Assembly (NCBI GenBank): GCA_013003285.1
Contig: JABDJY010000141.1
Location: forward strand, 1 to 9,176
Reading direction: 5' to 3'
Length of the DNA stretch: 9,176 nt
Origin: Alphaproteobacteria bacterium
Lineage (GTDB): Bacteria > Pseudomonadota > Alphaproteobacteria > UBA6615
Part shown: piece after piece, positions 6,205-9,176 of the stretch
Layout: each line of letters opens with the position of its first letter
Numbering within the stretch: position 1 is the stretch's first letter
Program-made: the position numbers and the translations under genes
The notes under the pieces: generated by a model
The model's input: only the letters and a program-made list of their open reading frames with translations
Database searches by the model: none
What the model was told of the DNA's origin: nothing

Positions 6205-6780
6205 ATGACGCAGGGAACAGAATTTTCTTCGCAAGGCACCGCGTCGCCCTCTGGCGACATGTCGCTATTGATCGTCGATGACGAACAGAATCTTCGTAAT
6301 CAACTCGTCAAGGCGATGGAACGGCGCGGGTTTATCGTGGCCGCGGCGGAAAGCGTTGCCGAAGGCAAGCGGCTCGCCCTGGCCAACCGGCCAAAATACG
6401 CTGTGGTCGATTTGCGTTTGGGTGATGGCAGCGGGCTTGAGGTGGTTGAAGTGCTCCGCGAGGCGCGCGGCGATGTCCGCGTTATCGTGCTGACCGGCTA
6501 CGGCAATATTGCGACCGCGGTGGCGGCGGTGAAGGCCGGCGCCGTCGATTATTTGCCCAAACCGGCCGATGCCGACCAAGTCGCGGCCGCATTGTTGAGC
6601 GACGAACAGGCCCTGCCGCCGCCGCCGGAGCGGCCCATGTCGGCGGACCGGGTGCGTTGGGAGCATATCCAGCGGGTCTACGAGCAATGTAACCGAAATG
6701 TGTCGGAGACCGCGCGCCGGCTGAATATGCACAGGCGGACGCTGCAGCGTATTCTGGCGAAACACGCGCCGCGCGAATAG
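6205..6780 (+). CDS. regA: Response regulator RegA/PrrA/ActR family
   Basis: The 191-residue partner of RegB is a global regulator of respiration, photosynthesis, carbon and nitrogen fixation in alphaproteobacteria. The receiver domain (about 19-130) has the acidic pair D25-D26, phospho-acceptor D69 in VVDLRLGDGSGLEV, T97 in VLTGYGNIATA and K119 in YLPKPADAD. The proline hinge PPPPERPMSADRVRWEH (138-154) and the C-terminal Fis-type helix-turn-helix (NVSETARRLNMHRRTLQRIL, 165-184) are close to the RegA family pattern, the most conserved part of these regulators. GAGGG lies only 2 nt before the ATG, a short spacing; ATG 6259 is an alternative but has no better site and would start right at the receiver domain. 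It is 18 nt downstream of regB, clearly one operon. Confidence 0.95.
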   Translation: MTQGTEFSSQGTASPSGDMSLLIVDDEQNLRNQLVKAMERRGFIVAAAESVAEGKRLALANRPKYAVVDLRLGDGSGLEVVEVLREARGDVRVIVLTGYGNIATAVAAVKAGAVDYLPKPADADQVAAALLSDEQALPPPPERPMSADRVRWEHIQRVYEQCNRNVSETARRLNMHRRTLQRILAKHAPRE

Positions 6781-6783
6781 GAA

Positions 6784-6800
6784 GGTGGCGTCGCGCCACC
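6784..6800 (+). repeat. Perfect 7-bp hairpin between regA and the phosphatase gene
   Basis: GGTGGCG (6784-6790) and CGCCACC (6794-6800) pair perfectly around TCG, starting 4 nt after the regA stop and ending 9 nt before the next start codon. No T-tract follows, so a classical terminator is not supported. It may be a 3'-end stabilising structure, a processing site, or a structure near the ribosome-binding region of the next gene, which shows no exposed Shine-Dalgarno. Confidence 0.55.
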
Positions 6801-6809
6801 GATCAAAAC

Positions 6810-7571
6810 ATGCCGAACTGGCTTTCTAAATTAGGCCGGCGTCGTACGCCGATGTCCGCGTCGGTTCCTGCGGGCACCATCGTCTACGCTATCGGCGATA
6901 TCCATGGGCGGCTGGATCTGCTGCAGCAGTTGGAAGCGAAAATCCAACGCGACGCTGCCGGCATCGACGCCGATCGCCGGCTCATTGTCTGCCTGGGTGA
7001 TTATATCGATCGGGGTGATAATTCGCGCGGCGTTATCGAACATCTAATGAGCACGGCACCAGAAACCTTCGAGCGTATTTGTCTTATCGGAAATCACGAA
7101 TCCTATCTTCTGCGCTTTCTCGATGACAGCTCTGTCGCGGCAAACTGGTTGGAAAATGGCGGGCGGGAAACCCTGTCGAGTTATGGCATTTCGCCCCCTG
7201 CGCGGCTCGACCATGACGGTGCGTCGAAGAATTTGCAGGCCGAATGGCGGGCTGGTTTTCCGCCCTCACACGAAGCGTTTTTGCGTTCGCTGGCGCCTAG
7301 CCATCGCGAAGGTGATTATTTTTTCGTCCATGCCGGGGTTCGGCCCGGTGTATCGCTGGATCGGCAAGATCCCTACGATTTAATGTGGATTCGCGATGAA
7401 TTTATCCGCCACCAAAGTGATTTTGGCGCGGTCATTGTGCATGGGCACACCGTACAGTCCGAACCAGAAAATCTGTCCAACCGCATTGGCATCGATACCG
7501 GCGCCTATAAAAGCGGCCGTCTAACCTGCGCGGTCCTGTGGGACAATGATCGGCGTTTTCTGAGTACCTAG
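6810..7571 (+). CDS. PPP-family serine/threonine-type metallophosphatase
   Basis: The 253-residue protein is a calcineurin-like, two-metal phosphoesterase of the bacterial PPP type. The complete motif set is present: GDIHGR (29-34), GDYIDRGDNS (63-72), GNHE (94-97), HAGVRPG (174-180) and HGHT (211-214). These supply the metal ligands (D30, H32, D64, N95, H174, H211 by position) and the general-acid histidine (H96). It has no signal peptide or membrane segment, so it is probably cytosolic. The substrate could be phosphoproteins or diadenosine polyphosphates (ApaH is a relative); the GDYIDRG form is that of protein phosphatases. The ATG at 6810 lacks a clear ribosome site; ATG 6852 (residue 15) is a possible shorter start. 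It is 29 nt after regA and may be co-transcribed, and it converges on galE. Confidence 0.88.
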   Translation: MPNWLSKLGRRRTPMSASVPAGTIVYAIGDIHGRLDLLQQLEAKIQRDAAGIDADRRLIVCLGDYIDRGDNSRGVIEHLMSTAPETFERICLIGNHESYLLRFLDDSSVAANWLENGGRETLSSYGISPPARLDHDGASKNLQAEWRAGFPPSHEAFLRSLAPSHREGDYFFVHAGVRPGVSLDRQDPYDLMWIRDEFIRHQSDFGAVIVHGHTVQSEPENLSNRIGIDTGAYKSGRLTCAVLWDNDRRFLST

Positions 7572-7580
7572 GACAGCGCT

Positions 7581-8564
7581 TTAACCAGCTTTCGATTGGC
7601 TCAGATGCCAGGCCCATGCCGTGGCGACGATGGTGTCGAGGTCGGAGATTTGCGCTCGCCACCCCAGCCGGTCATGCGCCCGTTCGACTGCCGCCACCAA
7701 GGCGGGCGGATCCCCGTCGCGGCGTGGCGCATCCTGCGCCGGGATATCGCGGCCGGTGATACGCCGACAGGTCTCGACGACTTGGCGCACCGAATAACCG
7801 GTGCCCGTGCCGAGATTGGCGATAAGGGGTTCGGGTGCGCTCTGCAGATAATCGAGAGCCGCAACATGGGCCAGCGCAAGATCGCTTACATGGGCATAAT
7901 CGCGCACCGCCGTGCCGTCGGGCGTGGGATAGTCGGTGCCGTAGATATTGATATGCGGTCGTTGCCCCAGCGCGGCGAACAGCACCAGCGGAATAAGATG
8001 GGATTCGGGATCGTGGCGCTCGCCCAGGTCACCCTCGGGATCGGCGCCGGCGGCGTTGAAGTAGCGCAATGCGGTATAGCGTAGGCCGTGGGCGGCGGCG
8101 AAAGAACCGAGCATTTCTTCGACCGCGCGTTTGGTCTCGCCATAAGGATTGATCGGTGCGCTGGGCGCACCTTCCGGGATCGGCACGGTTTCGGGTTGGC
8201 CATAAACCGCCGCCGTGCTGGAGAAGACGACTGAGCTAACGCCCTCGTCGACGAGTGCCTGCAGGAGGGTGAGGCTGCCATACACATTGGCATGGTAGAA
8301 GGCGGCGGGATCGGCGACCGAAATACCCACTTCGATCAGGCCGGCGAAATGGATCACCGCTTGCGGCTTATGGGCTTGGATCACCGCGCGCAGACGCGCA
8401 CCATCGGTAATGTCGCCGGCTTCGAACGGCCCCCAGCGCACCGCATCCCGATGGCCGTTCGACAGATTGTCGTACACAATGGGGGTATGGCCCGACGCGG
8501 CGAGTTGCTTGCAGGTGTGGCTGCCGATATAGCCGGCGCCACCGGTCACCAAAATATTGGCCAT
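7581..8564 (-). CDS. galE: UDP-glucose 4-epimerase
   Basis: GalE interconverts UDP-glucose and UDP-galactose, feeding LPS and polysaccharide synthesis. The 327-residue product is a full-length extended short-chain dehydrogenase. The NAD-binding GGAGYIG is at 8-14. The catalytic set is the SSTAAVYG segment (115-122, with S116/T117) and Y141xxxK145 in PYGETK. The GalE signature NAAGADPEG (170-178) runs on to GERHDPESHLIP (181-192), and the C-terminal substrate region has RDYAHVSDLA (221-230). The GLIEVGISVADP segment (75-86) stands where many GalE proteins have AGLKAVGESV, a mild variation. The ATG at 8564 has AGG 9 nt ahead. It ends 9 nt from the convergent phosphatase gene and diverges from hldE. 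Specificity for UDP-glucose over UDP-GlcNAc is not certain. Confidence 0.94.
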   Translation of the reverse strand: MANILVTGGAGYIGSHTCKQLAASGHTPIVYDNLSNGHRDAVRWGPFEAGDITDGARLRAVIQAHKPQAVIHFAGLIEVGISVADPAAFYHANVYGSLTLLQALVDEGVSSVVFSSTAAVYGQPETVPIPEGAPSAPINPYGETKRAVEEMLGSFAAAHGLRYTALRYFNAAGADPEGDLGERHDPESHLIPLVLFAALGQRPHINIYGTDYPTPDGTAVRDYAHVSDLALAHVAALDYLQSAPEPLIANLGTGTGYSVRQVVETCRRITGRDIPAQDAPRRDGDPPALVAAVERAHDRLGWRAQISDLDTIVATAWAWHLSQSKAG

Positions 8565-8595
8565 ATTGCGTAACCTGGTCCGTGGTCCTCGCTTG

Positions 8596-8616
8596 CGGCT
8601 ATCCTAGGCATAGCCG
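8596..8616. repeat. Inverted repeat upstream of galE
   Basis: CGGCTAT (8596-8602) and ATAGCCG (8610-8616) are perfect 7-bp inverted arms around CCTAGGC, itself containing the palindrome CCTAGG. A second hairpin, GCCGT (8621-8625) and ACGGC (8631-8635) around ACCAA, lies next to it. Both fall in the galE-hldE divergent spacer and overlap the candidate galE promoter, so operator function is possible; no known operator is recognised. Confidence 0.45.
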
Positions 8617-8630
8617 ACGCGCCGTACCAA
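8601..8630 (-). promoter_or_regulatory. Candidate promoter for galE
   Basis: On the minus strand TTGGTA (8630-8625) and TAGGAT (8606-8601) are 18 nt apart, each matching 4 of 6 sigma70 consensus bases. The start would fall near 8594, leaving about 30 nt of leader that includes the AGG ahead of the galE ATG. The -10 lies inside the inverted repeat at 8596-8616. This is weak evidence from consensus alone. Confidence 0.3.
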
Positions 8631-8655
8631 ACGGCCACGCCAACGATGGTGGGGC

Positions 8656-8685
8656 GTGACGTCTGCCCGGCGCACCTGCTATTAA
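8656..8685 (+). promoter_or_regulatory. Candidate promoter for hldE
   Basis: GTGACG (8656-8661) and TATTAA (8680-8685) are 18 nt apart, each with 4 of 6 consensus matches, in the short AT-richer patch before hldE. Transcription would start at about 8692-8693, at the start codon itself, so the mRNA would be leaderless or nearly so. This fits the absence of a Shine-Dalgarno but is not proof. Confidence 0.3.
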
Positions 8686-8692
8686 ATGACAG

Positions 8693-9176
8693 ATGACTGT
8701 TAATCAAAGCTTGCATAACTGGTTGCCGAAGCTGGGCAATGTCGCCGTTTTATGCGTCGGTGACGTGATGCTCGACCAGTATGTCTATGGCGACGTGGAT
8801 CGGGTGTCGCCCGAGGCGCCGATCCCGGTATTGAATGTAAACCGCCGGGCCCAAGCGATGGGTGGCGCCGGTAACGTTGCCTGTAATATCGCCGCCCTGG
8901 GGGCGACGGCGAATTTGGTCGCCGTGATCGGCGACGATGATGCGGGCGCGCGGGTGCGCGACCTCCTGAGCAATTGGGATGGCACGGAACCCCATTTACT
9001 GGTCGATCCGGACCGGCCGACAACGGTCAAGACGCGTTTCATTGCCGGCGGCCAACAGCTTCTGCGGGCCGACGACGAATCCGCCGGCGATATCGCCGCC
9101 AACGTGTTGGACCGTGTCGTGGAGGCTGCGACTTCGGTGGCGGGTGCATCGTCAATAGGCGCCGCAATACTGTCGG
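8693..9176 (+). CDS. hldE: D-glycero-beta-D-manno-heptose-7-phosphate kinase / HldE (RfaE), N-terminal part (runs off the right edge)
   Basis: The first 161 codons of a PfkB-type sugar kinase of the HldE/RfaE family, which phosphorylates heptose 7-phosphate at C1 on the way to ADP-heptose for the LPS inner core. Visible family blocks are VGDVMLDQYVYGDVDRVSPE (residues 22-41), APIPVL (42-47), GGAGNVA (57-63) and TTVKTRFIAGGQQLLRAD (110-127). Whether the C-terminal adenylyltransferase domain is fused (HldE) or separate (HldA) lies beyond the window, so the symbol is provisional. An in-frame TGA at 8687-8689 makes ATG 8693 the first possible start. No Shine-Dalgarno precedes it. Its pairing with galE suggests an LPS or surface-polysaccharide neighbourhood to the right. 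Confidence 0.92.
   Translation, partial: MTVNQSLHNWLPKLGNVAVLCVGDVMLDQYVYGDVDRVSPEAPIPVLNVNRRAQAMGGAGNVACNIAALGATANLVAVIGDDDAGARVRDLLSNWDGTEPHLLVDPDRPTTVKTRFIAGGQQLLRADDESAGDIAANVLDRVVEAATSVAGASSIGAAILS

Noticed and set aside
6265..6765. Minus-strand frame opposite regA
   Set aside because: It is a mirror frame of a highly conserved RegA reading; His/Gly/Arg-rich without domain features.
1..9176. A novel defence, mobile or CRISPR-like system
   Set aside because: No direct-repeat arrays, transposase, integrase, toxin-antitoxin or defence-type motifs are visible. Every sizeable gene belongs to a known housekeeping, cofactor, signalling or LPS family.

Overview
The window looks like a chromosomal segment of a GC-rich alphaproteobacterium, probably Rhodospirillales-like. 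The reasons are an aerobic-pathway cobalamin cluster (CobN-type cobaltochelatase with CobW), a RegB/RegA (PrrB/PrrA) redox two-component pair of classic alphaproteobacterial form, and LPS-type sugar genes. Taxonomy is inferred from gene families and composition only. Nine complete genes and two edge-truncated genes fill almost the whole window. I see no tRNA, rRNA, IS element, CRISPR array or phage gene.

Positions 1-3627, minus strand, hold cobalamin genes read right to left: cobS, a CobC-like histidine phosphatase, a cobalamin riboswitch, cobU (cobP), cobW and the start of cobN. Junctions are tight: cobS/cobC overlap by 4 nt (ATGA), cobU and cobW are 7 nt apart, and cobW/cobN overlap by 1 nt (TGATG). 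The exception is the roughly 200 nt between cobC and cobU, which is almost entirely a B12 riboswitch. Its P1 helix reaches into the last codon and stop of cobC, and it is followed by a short hairpin that can mask the cobU Shine-Dalgarno sequence. cobT is read divergently from cobS (plus strand, 3700-4758). CobT, CobS, CobU and CobC make up the nucleotide-loop assembly steps; CobN (with CobS/CobT-type chelatase subunits not seen here) and CobW serve cobalt insertion.

Positions 4846-6780, plus strand, hold regB and regA, a membrane sensor kinase with the GGxxNPF quinone-site motif and a redox cysteine near the H-box, and its Fis-HTH response regulator. They are 18 nt apart with no senC between them. 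A PPP-family serine/threonine-type metallophosphatase follows (6810-7571) behind a perfect 7-bp hairpin.

Positions 7581-9176 hold galE (minus strand), ending 9 nt from the phosphatase, and the 5' part of hldE/rfaE (plus strand), diverging from galE across a 128-nt spacer with inverted repeats and candidate promoters.

All protein families are well known. The less ordinary parts are the position of the riboswitch inside the operon overlapping cobC, its probable translational expression platform, and the structured intergenic regions.
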